64,000 nucleotides of DNA from Streptomyces beigongshangae (GCF_019710745.1 NZ_JAHKJW010000024.1:53155-117154); one strand, 5' to 3'. Numbered from the stretch's first letter, positions 49,547-60,269 are shown. The notes: generated by a model not told the origin, from the sequence alone. Numbers and translations: made by a program.

Positions 49547-50341
49547 ATGTTCCCCCGCGTGATCTCCGACTCGACACCCCACATACCCGCCCGCGCCCGG
49601 CGGACGGCAACGGCCGCCCGGGCGTCCGGCGCGACACCCCCGGCCCGGCGCTCCCTCCTGCGCGCCGCGCTCGCGGGAACCGCGGTCCTCGGCACGGGAC
49701 TTGCCGGCGCCGCCGCACCCGCGGTCGCCGCACCCTCCACCGCCGCGCGCAAGCGGCCCACCACCGCCCGGGAGGCCCTGCGGGAGCTGGAGGCGGGCAA
49801 CCGCCGCTGGCGCACCTTCCGCGAACAGCACCCCGACGAATCCCCCGCCGTCCGGCAGGCCCTGACGACCGGTCAGCACCCCTTCGCCCTCGTGCTCGGC
49901 TGCATCGACTCCCGGGTGCCTCCGGAACTGGTCTTCGACCAGGGCCTCGGCGACCTGATGACCGTGCGCAGCGCGGGCCAGGTCCTCGACGAGGCGGTGC
50001 TCGGCAGCCTCGCGTACGGCGTGCTCGAACTCGGCATCCCGCTGCTCATGGTGCTCGGCCACCAGTCCTGCGGAGCCGTGAGGGCCACCGTCGAGGCAGA
50101 CGAGTCGGGGGTGCGGCTGCCCCGCCACATCCAGTACCTGGCCGACCGGATCAGCCCGGCCATCGATCACGGCAAGGAGGGCGACGCACGCGTCGACGCG
50201 ACGATCGACGCCAACATACGGCTCGTCCGCGCCCAGCTCGCGGCGGAACCCGATCTCGCCGCCAAGGTGGTCTCGGGCGAGCTGGCCGTCGTCGGCGCCC
50301 GCTACGAACTGACCACCCAGCGGGTGCACGGCATCGTCTGA
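49547..50341 (+). CDS. Secreted beta-class carbonic anhydrase
   Basis: A 264-residue protein. A Tat-like signal (ARRSLLRAALAGTAVLGTGL) precedes a beta-carbonic anhydrase domain with zinc ligands Cys and Asp in LGCIDSRVPPEL and His and Cys in VLGHQSCGAVRATV. The sequence FALVLGCIDSRVPPE is diagnostic. It interconverts CO2 and bicarbonate, here probably outside the membrane. It resembles the Tat-exported carbonic anhydrases of Streptomyces. The ATG at 49547 has no strong ribosome site. Confidence 0.92.
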   Translation: MFPRVISDSTPHIPARARRTATAARASGATPPARRSLLRAALAGTAVLGTGLAGAAAPAVAAPSTAARKRPTTAREALRELEAGNRRWRTFREQHPDESPAVRQALTTGQHPFALVLGCIDSRVPPELVFDQGLGDLMTVRSAGQVLDEAVLGSLAYGVLELGIPLLMVLGHQSCGAVRATVEADESGVRLPRHIQYLADRISPAIDHGKEGDARVDATIDANIRLVRAQLAAEPDLAAKVVSGELAVVGARYELTTQRVHGIV

Positions 50342-50363
50342 ACCCGCCCGGAACACCCCGGCC

Positions 50364-50439
50364 GCCTCCGGGACCCCGACTGCCTCCGGGACCTCGACCG
50401 CTTCCGGGACCCCGACCGCCTCCGGCGTCCGGGAGGCGG
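50364..50439. repeat. 18-bp tandem repeat ending in a terminator hairpin
   Basis: Three near-perfect copies of GCCTCCGGGACCCCGACY (50364-50417) are followed by CCGCCTCC (50416-50423) pairing with GGAGGCGG (50432-50439). It lies between the convergent carbonic anhydrase and tctA genes, so the hairpin can end both transcripts. Confidence 0.75.
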
Positions 50440-50495
50440 CCGCGACGGACAGCCGTCGCGACCGCCTCCCCGGTGAACGGCCGCCGGACCGGCCT

Positions 50496-51989
<1,494 letters not shown>

Positions 51990-51990
51990 G

Positions 51991-52530
51991 TCAGAGCACT
52001 CCCATCAGCGGACCGCCCGGCAGCGGGACCCCGAGCAGGTTGTTGAAGACGACGTACGTGGTGAGGGAGAGGACGGCCGCGATGAGGGGGTCCCGGTCGG
52101 TCCGGCGGCTGCCGAGCGCGAACGCGGCGCCCCAGAAGAGCAGCGCGCCCGCGACGGGGAACCCGGCCGGTTCGATGAGGACGGCCGAGCCGAGGAACAC
52201 CCCGGTGAGCAGCAGCACCGTACGCCAGTCGGCCGGTTCGGACAGGTCGACGTCCTCGCCGCCCTCCGCCTCGCCGCGGCCGCCGCGCAGGACGTCGACG
52301 GCCAGCAGCGCGGCGATCACGAGGAGCCCGGCGCCCACCACGACCGGCACGGTCTTCGGGCCGACGGGCCCGCGCTGGGTGATGTCGACGTCCATGGTGA
52401 GCGCGTCGGTCAGGACGAGCGCGCCGAGCACCGACAGCAGGACGCAGACGCCGAGTTCGGAGTGGTCCCGCAGCCAGGTGCGCCGCTCGCCGGCGGGCGC
52501 CGGGGGGATGCCGGTGGTCCGCGTCGTCAC
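51991..52530 (-). CDS. tctB: Tripartite tricarboxylate transporter, small membrane subunit
   Basis: A 179-residue TctB-family protein with four hydrophobic helices (LGVCVLLSVLGALVLTDAL; VPVVVGAGLLVIAALLAVDV; VLLLTGVFLGSAVLIE; AAVLSLTTYVVFNNLL). GTG at 52530 overlaps the tctC stop by four bases (GTGA). Its role is that of the poorly conserved small subunit that pairs with TctA. Confidence 0.92.
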   Translation of the reverse strand: MTTRTTGIPPAPAGERRTWLRDHSELGVCVLLSVLGALVLTDALTMDVDITQRGPVGPKTVPVVVGAGLLVIAALLAVDVLRGGRGEAEGGEDVDLSEPADWRTVLLLTGVFLGSAVLIEPAGFPVAGALLFWGAAFALGSRRTDRDPLIAAVLSLTTYVVFNNLLGVPLPGGPLMGVL

Positions 52531-53510
52531 AGTCCCAGCTCCTTCAGCACCGAGATCACGCGCTCGTCCTGGGCCGCCAGGAAGTCGCCGAACTCCTCAC
52601 CGGTCAGGAAGGCGTCGTCCCAGCCGTTCGTCTCCAGGGACTTCTGCCACTCGGGGGAGTCGTGCAGCTCCTCGACGAGGCGTACGAGCTTGTCGCGCTC
52701 GGCGTCGGACAGACCGGGCGGGGCGACGATGCCGCGCCAGTTGGTGAAGTCCACGTCGTAGCCGGACTCCTTGAGGGTGGGCGCGTCGAGCTCGTCGACC
52801 CGCTCCGGTCCGGTGACCGCGAGCACCCGCAACTCGCCCGCCTTGATCTGGTCGAGGTACTCGCCCACGCCGGACACCCCGAAGGCGACCTTGTCGCCGA
52901 GGATCGAGGCGAGCAGCTCGCCACCGCCGTCGAACGGGATGTAGTTGACGTCCTTCGGGGCGATGCCCGCGGCCTTCGCCATCAGCATGGGCGCGAGGTG
53001 GTCGGGCCCGCCGGGTGAGGAGCCGCCGCCCACGGGCAGCTCGCCCGGGTCCGCCTTCCAGGCGTCCACGAGCTGGTCGACCGACTTGTACGGGGAGTCC
53101 TTGGCGACCACGACGACGTCCTGCTCCTCGGTGAGCCGGGCGATCGGGGTGGTGTCGGCGAGTGTCCTGGGCGCGTCGTTGGAGTGCACCGCGCCCACCA
53201 CGCCGAGACCCATCGACATGGCGAGCTTGCCGTTGCCGTGCTCGCTCACCAGCCGGCTCAGCCCGACGGTGCCGCCGGCACCGGGCAGGTTGAACACCTC
53301 GACGTTGTGCGTGAGGCCCGCGTCCTCGGCGTTCTTCGCGGCCGTGCGGGCCGTGATGTCGTAGCCGCCGCCTGGTGTGTTGGGCACCATGAAGCGCAGG
53401 CCGGGGATCTGCGTGCCGGTCCCGGCGCCGCTGCCGGCCGTGAGCAGCGGAGGTGCCACGAGCACGAGCGCGGCGGCCCCGAGCAGGGCGAGGGGGGTGC
53501 GCAGGCGCAC
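52527..53510 (-). CDS. tctC: Tripartite tricarboxylate transporter, substrate-binding protein
   Basis: A 327-residue TctC-family binding protein with an N-terminal signal (LALLGAAALVLVAPPLLTAG) and the family blocks FMVPNTPGGGYDITARTAAK, NLPGAGGTVGLSRLV, GGGSSPGGPDHLAPMLMAKA and WRGIVAPPGLSDAERDKLV. In Streptomyces it would be membrane- or wall-associated, although no lipobox Cys is seen. GTG at 53510 was chosen because the signal peptide begins there. First gene of the operon tctC-tctB-tctA. Confidence 0.93.
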   Translation of the reverse strand: MRLRTPLALLGAAALVLVAPPLLTAGSGAGTGTQIPGLRFMVPNTPGGGYDITARTAAKNAEDAGLTHNVEVFNLPGAGGTVGLSRLVSEHGNGKLAMSMGLGVVGAVHSNDAPRTLADTTPIARLTEEQDVVVVAKDSPYKSVDQLVDAWKADPGELPVGGGSSPGGPDHLAPMLMAKAAGIAPKDVNYIPFDGGGELLASILGDKVAFGVSGVGEYLDQIKAGELRVLAVTGPERVDELDAPTLKESGYDVDFTNWRGIVAPPGLSDAERDKLVRLVEELHDSPEWQKSLETNGWDDAFLTGEEFGDFLAAQDERVISVLKELGL

Positions 53511-53756
53511 GGGTTCCACCACCTGTGTGTCAGTACGTCGAGAGAGGGGGGGAGGGGCGTCCCCGCACGGAAGAAGGGGGAAGCACGGGGACGCCCTGGG
53601 GGGAGGTGACGTGGGCCACATCCTGCCCGCGCGCCCCGGGACCTGTCTCTCTTGCGGAACCAACGGAGGTTGTGGTCTTTGTGTCACCCGGTACTCGTCA
53701 CCGGCGCCCGGCGGGGGCCATGATGGTGCGACCCGGCAGCCGAGCCGTTCACCACC

Positions 53757-55556
53757 GTGTCAGCACGAGAGATTGAGTCCGTCGTGGTCGCCGCCTTCCG
53801 TCGCCAGACCCTCGCGGGCGAGATGCTGGTGCTGCAGCTCGCCATCGTCGTGGTGGTGCTGCTGGCCGTCGCCGCGGTCTCCCTCGCGCAGTCGGAGGCG
53901 ACCTTCGACCGCGTCGAGGGCCGCCGGGTCATGGCGCTCGCCGAACAGCTGGCCGCCAACCCCCTGACCCGCAGCCAGATCGTGCGGTCCGCCCCGCAGC
54001 AGGCCCTCGCCCCGCTGGTGAACTCCACGCAGACGCAGTCCGGTGTCACGTCGGTGACGGTGGCCGACGCCCACGGCCGGATCGTCAGCTCCACCGACCC
54101 CACGGCGATCGGCGCTCCGCTGCCCCTCGGCGAGGGCGCCGCCGAGGGCCGGGGCTGGTCCGGCCCGCTGACGCTGGGCGGCAGCCGCGAACTCGTGGCC
54201 CAGGTGCCCGTCCTGGGCGCGGCACAGCACAACCTCGGCCGGCATCTGGGCACGGTGATGATCGGCGAGGCGGATCCGACGGCGTGGCAGCGCCTGAGCG
54301 GGGCGTCCTCGTACCTGCTCGCCTACCTGGGCATCGCCAGCGGGCTCGGCCTGGTCGGCTCCTGGCTGCTGGCCCGGCGCGTCAAACGGCAGACCCTCGG
54401 CCTGGAGCCCCGCGAGATCGCCGGCCTCGCCGAGCACCGCGAGGCGATGCTGTACGGGATCGCCGAGGGCGTGATCGCCCTGGACCCGCAGCACCGGCTC
54501 ACCCTGGTGAACGACATGGGCCGGCGCCTCCTCGGCCTCCCCGCGGACTGCGTGGGCCGGAGCCTCGCCGAACTCGGCATCGAGGGACGGCTGCGGGACG
54601 TCCTGGTGGGGGACCGGACGGACCGGGACGGCGCGGCGGGCGGGGAGAAGGACGACGAGGACCGGGGCGGGAGCGAGGACGAGGGTGGGAGCGGGAGCGG
54701 GGACCGGGGCGGGTCCGGTGGTGGTGGCGAGCGTGACGAGGTCGTCGTCCGCCACGGCCGGGTGCTGGTGATGAACCGGATGACCGTCGTCAAGGACGGC
54801 CGCCCGCTCGGCTCGGTCACCACCCTGCGGGACCGCACCGAACTGGCGAGGCTGGAGCGGGAGATCGGCTCCTTCCGCAGCTCCGCCGAGCTGCTGCGCG
54901 CGCAGGCCCACGAGTTCGCCAACCAGCTGCACACCATCTCGGGGCTCATCCAGATCGGTGAACAGGACGAGGTCGTGCGCTACGTCCGCGGGCTGAGCCG
55001 GCGCCGGCAGTCGCTGGACGTCACCCTCAGCCGCCGGGTCCGCGACACCGCAGTCGCCGCCCTGCTCACGGCGAAGTCCTCCCTGGCGGCCGAACGGAAG
55101 GTCAGCCTGCGCATCTCGGACGCGACCGCCCTCGACCGGCTCACCCCCGAGGACGCCGCCGACGTGGCGACGGTGGTGGGCAACCTCGTCGACAACGCGG
55201 TGGACGCCGCGTGTGCCGCGGCCGCCGGCCGTGCGGCCGAGGACGGCACACCCGGCGGCCACGAGGCATGGGTGGAGGTCGAACTGCGGCAGGACGCCTC
55301 CAGCGTGGAGATCGTGGTCCGCGACTCCGGCCCGGGCGTCGCGCCGGAACTCGCCCGGGAGGTGTTCTCGCACGGCTTCACCACCAAGGCCGCGCAGGAG
55401 GGCGAACGCGGGATCGGCCTGGCGCTCACCCGCCTGGTCTGCGAGCGTCACGGTGGTGAGATCTCGGTGACCAACACCCGTGACGGGGCGATGTTCACCG
55501 CCCGCATGACCGTCAGCCACCTCACCGAAGCGGTGGCGGAAGGAGCAGCACGATGA
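53757..55556 (+). CDS. CitA/DcuS-type sensor histidine kinase
   Basis: A 599-residue sensor. It has a transmembrane helix near residues 22-46, an extracytoplasmic PAS/Cache-like domain of about 135 residues, a second helix (SSYLLAYLGIASGLGLVGSW), then a cytoplasmic PAS domain, the SpoOB-like H-box HEFANQLHTISGLIQIGE, N-box NLVDNAVDAACAA, G-boxes RDSGPGVAPELA and GERGIGLALTRLV. The PAS domain is interrupted by a Gly/Asp/Glu-rich insert of about 45 residues (residues 290-330). It sits divergent from tctCBA and overlaps its response regulator by four bases (ATGA), as expected for a tricarboxylate sensor. Confidence 0.92.
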   Translation: MSAREIESVVVAAFRRQTLAGEMLVLQLAIVVVVLLAVAAVSLAQSEATFDRVEGRRVMALAEQLAANPLTRSQIVRSAPQQALAPLVNSTQTQSGVTSVTVADAHGRIVSSTDPTAIGAPLPLGEGAAEGRGWSGPLTLGGSRELVAQVPVLGAAQHNLGRHLGTVMIGEADPTAWQRLSGASSYLLAYLGIASGLGLVGSWLLARRVKRQTLGLEPREIAGLAEHREAMLYGIAEGVIALDPQHRLTLVNDMGRRLLGLPADCVGRSLAELGIEGRLRDVLVGDRTDRDGAAGGEKDDEDRGGSEDEGGSGSGDRGGSGGGGERDEVVVRHGRVLVMNRMTVVKDGRPLGSVTTLRDRTELARLEREIGSFRSSAELLRAQAHEFANQLHTISGLIQIGEQDEVVRYVRGLSRRRQSLDVTLSRRVRDTAVAALLTAKSSLAAERKVSLRISDATALDRLTPEDAADVATVVGNLVDNAVDAACAAAAGRAAEDGTPGGHEAWVEVELRQDASSVEIVVRDSGPGVAPELAREVFSHGFTTKAAQEGERGIGLALTRLVCERHGGEISVTNTRDGAMFTARMTVSHLTEAVAEGAAR

Positions 55557-56401
55557 ACGGGGCGACCGGCAGTGCCGACAGGACCGACAGGGTCGACAGG
55601 ACCGACGGGGCCGGCGGGGCCGACGGGGCCGGCGGGATCGGCGGGGCCGACACGATCGACGTGCTCGTGGTCGACGACGACTTCATGGTGGCCCGGGTCC
55701 ACCGCGCTTTCGTGGACCGCGTCCGGCCGTTCCGGGTCGTGGGGGTGGCCAGCACCGGTGAACAGGCCGTCCGGGCCGTGGACGAACTGCATCCGGACCT
55801 GGTGCTGCTCGACCTGTACCTGCCGGACCTCTTCGGGCTGGACGTCATCCCGCGCTTGCGTACGGCGGGCCACGACTGCGACGTCATGGTCATCAGCGCC
55901 GCGCGGGAGGCCGACACGGTCCGTGGCGCGGCCCGCCACGGCGTCGTCGACTACCTCCTCAAACCGTTCGAGTTCGAGGACCTGCGCGCCCGCCTCGACC
56001 GGTACGCCGTCCAGCGCGGGCGCCTGCTCGACGCCGTCGTGCACGGCCAGGCGGACGTCGACCGGGTGCTGGCGGGAGCGGTCGTGCCGGCGCCGGGGGC
56101 CGGCGCACTGCCGAAGGGCATGAGCGTGGAGACGGCCGCGCTGGTCGAGCGTACGCTCCGGACCGCGCAGGACACCCTGTCCGCCGCCGAGTGCGCGACC
56201 CTGGCCGGCCTCTCCCGCGTCAGCGCCCGCCGCTACCTGGAGCACTTCCAGGCCGTCGGGAAGGCCGAGGTGACCCTGCGCTACGGAGCGGCCGGCCGGC
56301 CCGAGCGCCGCTACCGCTTCCGCGGGCACGCGAAGGGGCACCGGCGCCCCGGCGACGAGGCCCGCGCCTGGCCGAACTCGGCCCGCGCCGAGCCGAGCTG
56401 A
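55553..56401 (+). CDS. CitB/DctR-type response regulator
   Basis: A 282-residue regulator. After a 33-residue Gly/Asp-rich N-terminal extension (DRTDRVDRTDGAGGADGAGG), the receiver domain has acidic pair VLVVDDDFMVARVH, phosphoacceptor Asp in LVLLDLYLPDLFGLDVI, Thr/Ser in VMVISAARE and Lys in DYLLKPFEFEDL. The C-terminal winged-helix output is read in LSAAECATLAGLSRVSARRYLEHF, typical of the CitB branch. It probably activates the tct operon. The N-terminal extension comes from a repeated GGCGGG/GACAGG-type DNA run. Confidence 0.9.
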   Translation: MNGATGSADRTDRVDRTDGAGGADGAGGIGGADTIDVLVVDDDFMVARVHRAFVDRVRPFRVVGVASTGEQAVRAVDELHPDLVLLDLYLPDLFGLDVIPRLRTAGHDCDVMVISAAREADTVRGAARHGVVDYLLKPFEFEDLRARLDRYAVQRGRLLDAVVHGQADVDRVLAGAVVPAPGAGALPKGMSVETAALVERTLRTAQDTLSAAECATLAGLSRVSARRYLEHFQAVGKAEVTLRYGAAGRPERRYRFRGHAKGHRRPGDEARAWPNSARAEPS

Positions 56402-56481
56402 CCCGAGCCGAGCCTGACCCGAGCCCGACCCGGGCTGACTCGACCCGAGCCCGACCCGAGCCCGAGCCGGGCACGAGGCGA

Positions 56482-56503
56482 GCCGTGCCGGGTCCGGCAC
56501 GGC
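56482..56503. terminator. Terminator hairpin after the response regulator
   Basis: GCCGTGCCGG (56482-56491) and CCGGCACGGC (56494-56503) pair perfectly. It lies between the convergent response regulator (stop 56401) and MOSC (stop 56534) genes. Upstream (56385-56470) a CCCGAG/CCGAGC hexamer is repeated imperfectly about twelve times. Confidence 0.65.
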
Positions 56504-56533
56504 CGTGCCGGGTCGTGCCGTTCGCCGGGCGGG

Positions 56534-57373
56534 CTATGCGGTGGGGTGGATCTCGGACGCGCCCCACTCGCCGACGACCACGTCGTCACCGACCGACACC
56601 TTGCCGGGCCGCAGGACGGCGAACTTCGCCCCCAGCGCCACGCCGCCCCCGGCCGCCCGGCGGTATCCGGCGAGGGTGCGCAGCGGTTCCGGGCCCGCTC
56701 CGGTCCCCGACTCCTGGTCGACCATGGTCACGGCACAGCGGACGGCGAGCTTCGCGTACCCCAGTTCCGTCCCGCCGACGGTGAGGTGGCGGACGCGGTC
56801 CTCGGTGTGCGGCTCGTCCCAGCCGTCGACCACGATGTTCGGCCGGAAGCGGTCCATCGGCAGCGGGGGCGCGCCGCGCTCGGCGAGCCTGCGGTGGAGC
56901 AGGTCCAGGGTGGAGCGCGACATGAGGTGCACGGCGGAACTGTCGGCGTAGCCGGAGGTGCCCGGGATCCTGCCGTCGGTCACCCGCTCGTGCTCCGGCG
57001 GCACGCGTACGAGCCGGCTGGGGACGCCGAGCACGCCGGAGAGCCAGTCGGCCGCCGCCCGGCCCTGGTCGATCCCCTGGTAGGCGGTCCCGAACAGGTC
57101 GACCGGCCGCCGGGCGCCGTCGGTGTCCACCTCGATGTCCACGGCCCCGCGGCCGGGCGCGTGCAGGGTGAGACGCTCGCCGTCGGCGCTGATGCCGGGC
57201 CGGACGACCGCCAGCAGGGGGTCGCGGCGCTGCGTGCGGTGGACGCCCGCGTTGCTGACGACCATGAAACTGCGGTCGTGCGCCAGGCCGGCGGGTGTCA
57301 CCACCGCCTCGCTCACCGGCGTCCCGGCACAGCCCTTGACGGGGTAGTACGTCAACTCGACGACCTCGGCCAT
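56534..57373 (-). CDS. MOSC-domain protein
   Basis: A 279-residue protein. The N-terminal beta-barrel domain (VVELTYYPVKGCAGTPVSEA) and the MOSC domain with FRPNIVVDGWDEPHTED, CAVTMVDQESG (the conserved Cys that binds the molybdenum cofactor or sulfur), RTLAGYRR and ALGAKFAVLRPGKVSVGD fit the YcbX/mARC-like family. Such proteins reduce N-hydroxylated compounds or transfer sulfur via molybdenum cofactor. ATG at 57373 has GGGA upstream. Confidence 0.9.
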   Translation of the reverse strand: MAEVVELTYYPVKGCAGTPVSEAVVTPAGLAHDRSFMVVSNAGVHRTQRRDPLLAVVRPGISADGERLTLHAPGRGAVDIEVDTDGARRPVDLFGTAYQGIDQGRAAADWLSGVLGVPSRLVRVPPEHERVTDGRIPGTSGYADSSAVHLMSRSTLDLLHRRLAERGAPPLPMDRFRPNIVVDGWDEPHTEDRVRHLTVGGTELGYAKLAVRCAVTMVDQESGTGAGPEPLRTLAGYRRAAGGGVALGAKFAVLRPGKVSVGDDVVVGEWGASEIHPTA

Positions 57374-57516
57374 GTGTGGTCCCGCTCTCCGTTGCTCACG
57401 ACGACGTGTCCCGCCCGCCGGTGTCCCGGCCGGTCGACATCCAACCAAGCGTCCGGCCGCTCCTGCCACGCGGTGCGCCCCGTGGCGGCGTCCCCCGGCC
57501 CGCCCTGGCGCCGGGC

Positions 57517-58296
57517 TCAGACCGTGACGACCTCGACGCCCGCCTCCTCGAACCGCTCCACCGTCTCCTCGGCCACCGCCGCGTCCGTGACCAGCGTGTT
57601 CACCGCGCCGACCGGGCAGATGCGGGCGAAGGACCGGTGTCCCAGCTTGCTGGAGTCGGCGGCGACGACCACTCGCTCGGCCCGCTCGCACAGCAGCCGG
57701 TTGATCGCGGCCTCCGCCTCGTCGGTCGCCGCGGCACCGTGGACGACGTCGAAGGCGACCACGCCGAGCACGGCCACGTCGAGGGAGATCTGGCCGAGTA
57801 CGCCGTCGGCCAGCGGGCCGACGAGCTCGTACGACTGGGGCCGGGCCACGCCGCCGGTCAGCACGATCTTGAACTGCGGGCGTACGGCCAGCTCGTTGGC
57901 GATGTTGAGCGCGTTCGTGACGACGGTGAGGGACGGGGAGCCGGAGGCGAGGTCGCTGTGCACGGCCAGGGCGCGGGCCACCTCCGTGGTGGTCGTGCCA
58001 CCCGTCAGGCCCACCACCTCGCCGGGGGCCACCAGGTCCGCCACCGCCTTCGCGATGCGCTGCTTCTCCGGGGCGTGGCGGGCGGTCTTGTACCGCAGGG
58101 GCAGCTCGTACGATACCCCGTGCACGACCGCCCCGCCCCGGGTGCGTACGAGCATCTGCTGCTCGGCCAGCCCGTCGAGGTCCCGCCTGATCGTCGCGGC
58201 CGACACGGAGAGTTCGGCCGCCGCCTCCTCGACGTCCAGCCGGCCGCGCTCGACGAGCAGCCCCAGCAGTGCCTGCCAGCGGGCGTCGCGCGACAT
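57517..58296 (-). CDS. DeoR-family sugar regulator
   Basis: A 259-residue DeoR/GlpR-type repressor. The N-terminal HTH is in LDVEEAAAELSVSAATIRRDL, with the family wing VRTRGGAVVHG. The C-terminal sugar-phosphate-sensing domain has LTGGTTTTEVARAL, VVTNALNIANELAV, LTGGVARPQSYELVGPLA and VVAADSSKLGHRSF. ATG at 58296 was preferred over GTG 58317 because GGAGG stands 7 bases upstream. Divergent from the SIS isomerase and aldolase genes, it most likely represses them and senses a sugar phosphate from that route. Confidence 0.92.
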   Translation of the reverse strand: MSRDARWQALLGLLVERGRLDVEEAAAELSVSAATIRRDLDGLAEQQMLVRTRGGAVVHGVSYELPLRYKTARHAPEKQRIAKAVADLVAPGEVVGLTGGTTTTEVARALAVHSDLASGSPSLTVVTNALNIANELAVRPQFKIVLTGGVARPQSYELVGPLADGVLGQISLDVAVLGVVAFDVVHGAAATDEAEAAINRLLCERAERVVVAADSSKLGHRSFARICPVGAVNTLVTDAAVAEETVERFEEAGVEVVTV

Positions 58297-58434
58297 CCGC
58301 ACCCTCCGTCCGTTCACCGTCCACCGTCCGGTCGGCCGTCCACCGGGCTTCCCGTCGGTCTTCCCGCCGGTCCCCGTCGATCTTCTCCCCGGCTCCTCCG
58401 GCGACCCTAACGCACGCCGTTCACCCCGGAATGC

Positions 58435-58462
58435 TTGATTGTGCTCGAAACATCGCTATATC
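58435..58462 (+). promoter_or_regulatory. Promoter of the SIS-aldolase operon
   Basis: A -35 TTGATT (58435-58440) and -10 TATATC (58457-58462) with a 16-bp spacer, about 50 bp upstream of the GTG at 58520. GTGCTCGAAA in the spacer and GCACGAGTAA right after the -10 are an inverted pair sharing TGCTCG/CGAGCA-like bases, a possible DeoR-type operator. Confidence 0.6.
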
Positions 58463-58519
58463 TTGCACGAGTAATCATCCTGATCGGGATGGTCGGTCAT
58501 CCTTCGGGGAGGGCGCGGC

Positions 58520-59404
58520 GTGAGTCATGTCGAGAACGAACTGATGTCCCAGCCCGAGTGCTGGGCCCGGGCCGCGGAGGAGGCCGCGGAGCACGCGTCC
58601 GTGCTGCCCGCGGCGGGAGAGCGCGTCGCGCTGGTCGGCTGCGGCACCTCGTGGTTCATGGGGCAGGCCGCCGCGGCCCTGCGCGAGCGGACGGGGCAGG
58701 GCGAGACGGACGCCTTCGCCGCGTCCGAGTTCCCCCACGGCCGCACGTACGACCGTGTGATCGCCCTGACCCGCTCCGGCACCACCACGGAGGTGCTGGA
58801 CCTGCTCGGCCGGCTGAAGGGGAGGACCCGCACGGTCGCGGTCACCGCGGACCCGCGCACCCCCGTCGTGCACGCGGCCGACGACGTCGTGGTCCTCGAC
58901 TACGCCGACGAGCGGTCCGTCGTGCAGACGCGGTTCGCGACCACCGCGCTCACGCTGCTGCGGGCCCGGCTCGGCCTGCACACGGACGCCGTCGTGGCCG
59001 ACGCCCGCACCGCGCTGGCCGAGCCGCTGCCCGAAGGGCTCGTGGACTGCACGCAGTTCACGTTCCTGGGGCGCGGCTGGAGCGTGGGCCTCGCCAACGA
59101 GGCCGGACTCAAGATGCGCGAGGCATGTCTGGCGTGGACCGAGTCCTACCCGGCGATGGAGTACCGGCACGGCCCGATCAGCGTCACCACCGCCGGCACC
59201 GCGACCTGGATGCTCGGCGACGCGCCCGAGGGGCTCGCCCGGCAGGTGCGCGGCACGGGGGCGCTGTGGGTGGAGGGCCGCCTCGATCCGCTCGCCGAAC
59301 TCGTCCGCGTCCAGCGCCTCGCCGTGGCCGTGGCGGCGGCCCGGGGGCTCGACCCCGACGAGCCCCGCCACCTCACCCGCTCGGTCGTCCTCGACTCCCC
59401 CTGA
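58520..59404 (+). CDS. SIS-domain sugar-phosphate isomerase/deaminase-like protein
   Basis: A 294-residue protein with two SIS domains, as in AgaS and the isomerase half of GlmS: VALVGCGTSWFMGQAAAALR, VIALTRSGTTTEVLDLLGRL (the Ser/Thr-rich phosphosugar loop), FTFLGRGWSVGLANEAGLKM and MEYRHGPIS. It likely isomerises or deaminates an amino-sugar phosphate. GTG at 58520 follows GGGGAGG. It is followed after 10 bp by the class II aldolase; a kinase that often stands between them in related clusters is missing here. Confidence 0.9.
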   Translation: MSHVENELMSQPECWARAAEEAAEHASVLPAAGERVALVGCGTSWFMGQAAAALRERTGQGETDAFAASEFPHGRTYDRVIALTRSGTTTEVLDLLGRLKGRTRTVAVTADPRTPVVHAADDVVVLDYADERSVVQTRFATTALTLLRARLGLHTDAVVADARTALAEPLPEGLVDCTQFTFLGRGWSVGLANEAGLKMREACLAWTESYPAMEYRHGPISVTTAGTATWMLGDAPEGLARQVRGTGALWVEGRLDPLAELVRVQRLAVAVAAARGLDPDEPRHLTRSVVLDSP

Positions 59405-59414
59405 AGGAGGGTCC

Positions 59415-60269
59415 ATGCCTCTCGTGGCCGCGGGTGAACTGGTCGCCCGGGCGGCGGCGGCCCGTACCGCCGTCGCCGCCTTCAACGTCATCACACTGGA
59501 ACACGTCGAGGCCGTCGTCGCCGGTGCCGAGGCCGCGGACGCCCCCGTGATCCTGCAGGTCAGTGAGAACGCGGTGAAGTTCCGCCGCGGACGGCTGCTC
59601 CCGCTGGCCCGCGCCGCGGCCGCCGCGGCCGACCACGCGGCCGTGCCCGTCGCGCTCCACCTCGACCACGTCCGGAGCGACGAGCTGCTCCGGCAGGCCG
59701 CGGACGCCGGGTTCAGCTCCGTCATGTACGACGCCGCCCACCTTCCCTACGCCGGGAACCTCGCCGCCACCCGCGCCGCCGCGGACCGGGCCCACGGCCA
59801 GGGCCTCTGGGTCGAGGCCGAGCTGGGCGAGGTCGGCGGCAAGGCGGGACAGCCGCCGCTGGACGCCCACGCGGCGGGTGCGCGCACCGACCCGGCCGAG
59901 GCCCGCGCCTTCGTCGCCGACGCGGGCGTGGACGCCCTGGCGGTGGCGATCGGCAGCACGCACGCCATGACCACGCGCACCGCCGCCCTCGACCACGACC
60001 TGCTCGGGCGGCTCGCCGCCGCCCTCGACGTGCCGCTCGTGCTGCACGGCTCGTCCGGCGTCCCGGACGCCGGGCTGCGGGCGGCCGTCGCCGGCGGCAT
60101 CACCAAGGTCAACGTGGGAACCGCTCTCAACGTCGCCATGACGGAGGCGGTCGGGGGGTTCCTGACCGCGCACCCCGGGGCGGTGGACCCGCGCACGTAC
60201 CTCGCGGCGGCGCGGGAGGCCATGACGGAGGCGGTGACGCGGATCATCGATGTCCTGACCACCCCCTGA
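59415..60269 (+). CDS. Class II fructose/tagatose-bisphosphate-type aldolase
   Basis: A 284-residue TIM-barrel zinc aldolase with FNVITLEHVEAVVAGAEAA, PVALHLDHVRSDELL (zinc His and catalytic Asp), VEAELGEVGGKAGQPP, AVAIGSTHAM, VLHGSSGVPDAGLRAAVAGG (zinc His) and KVNVGTALNVAMTE (phosphate-binding). It resembles GatY/KbaY-type tagatose-1,6-bisphosphate aldolases. It probably cleaves the bisphosphate made in the pathway started by the SIS protein. GAAGGAGGG precedes the ATG at 59415. An 18-bp tandem repeat begins at its stop codon. Confidence 0.9.
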   Translation: MPLVAAGELVARAAAARTAVAAFNVITLEHVEAVVAGAEAADAPVILQVSENAVKFRRGRLLPLARAAAAAADHAAVPVALHLDHVRSDELLRQAADAGFSSVMYDAAHLPYAGNLAATRAAADRAHGQGLWVEAELGEVGGKAGQPPLDAHAAGARTDPAEARAFVADAGVDALAVAIGSTHAMTTRTAALDHDLLGRLAAALDVPLVLHGSSGVPDAGLRAAVAGGITKVNVGTALNVAMTEAVGGFLTAHPGAVDPRTYLAAAREAMTEAVTRIIDVLTTP

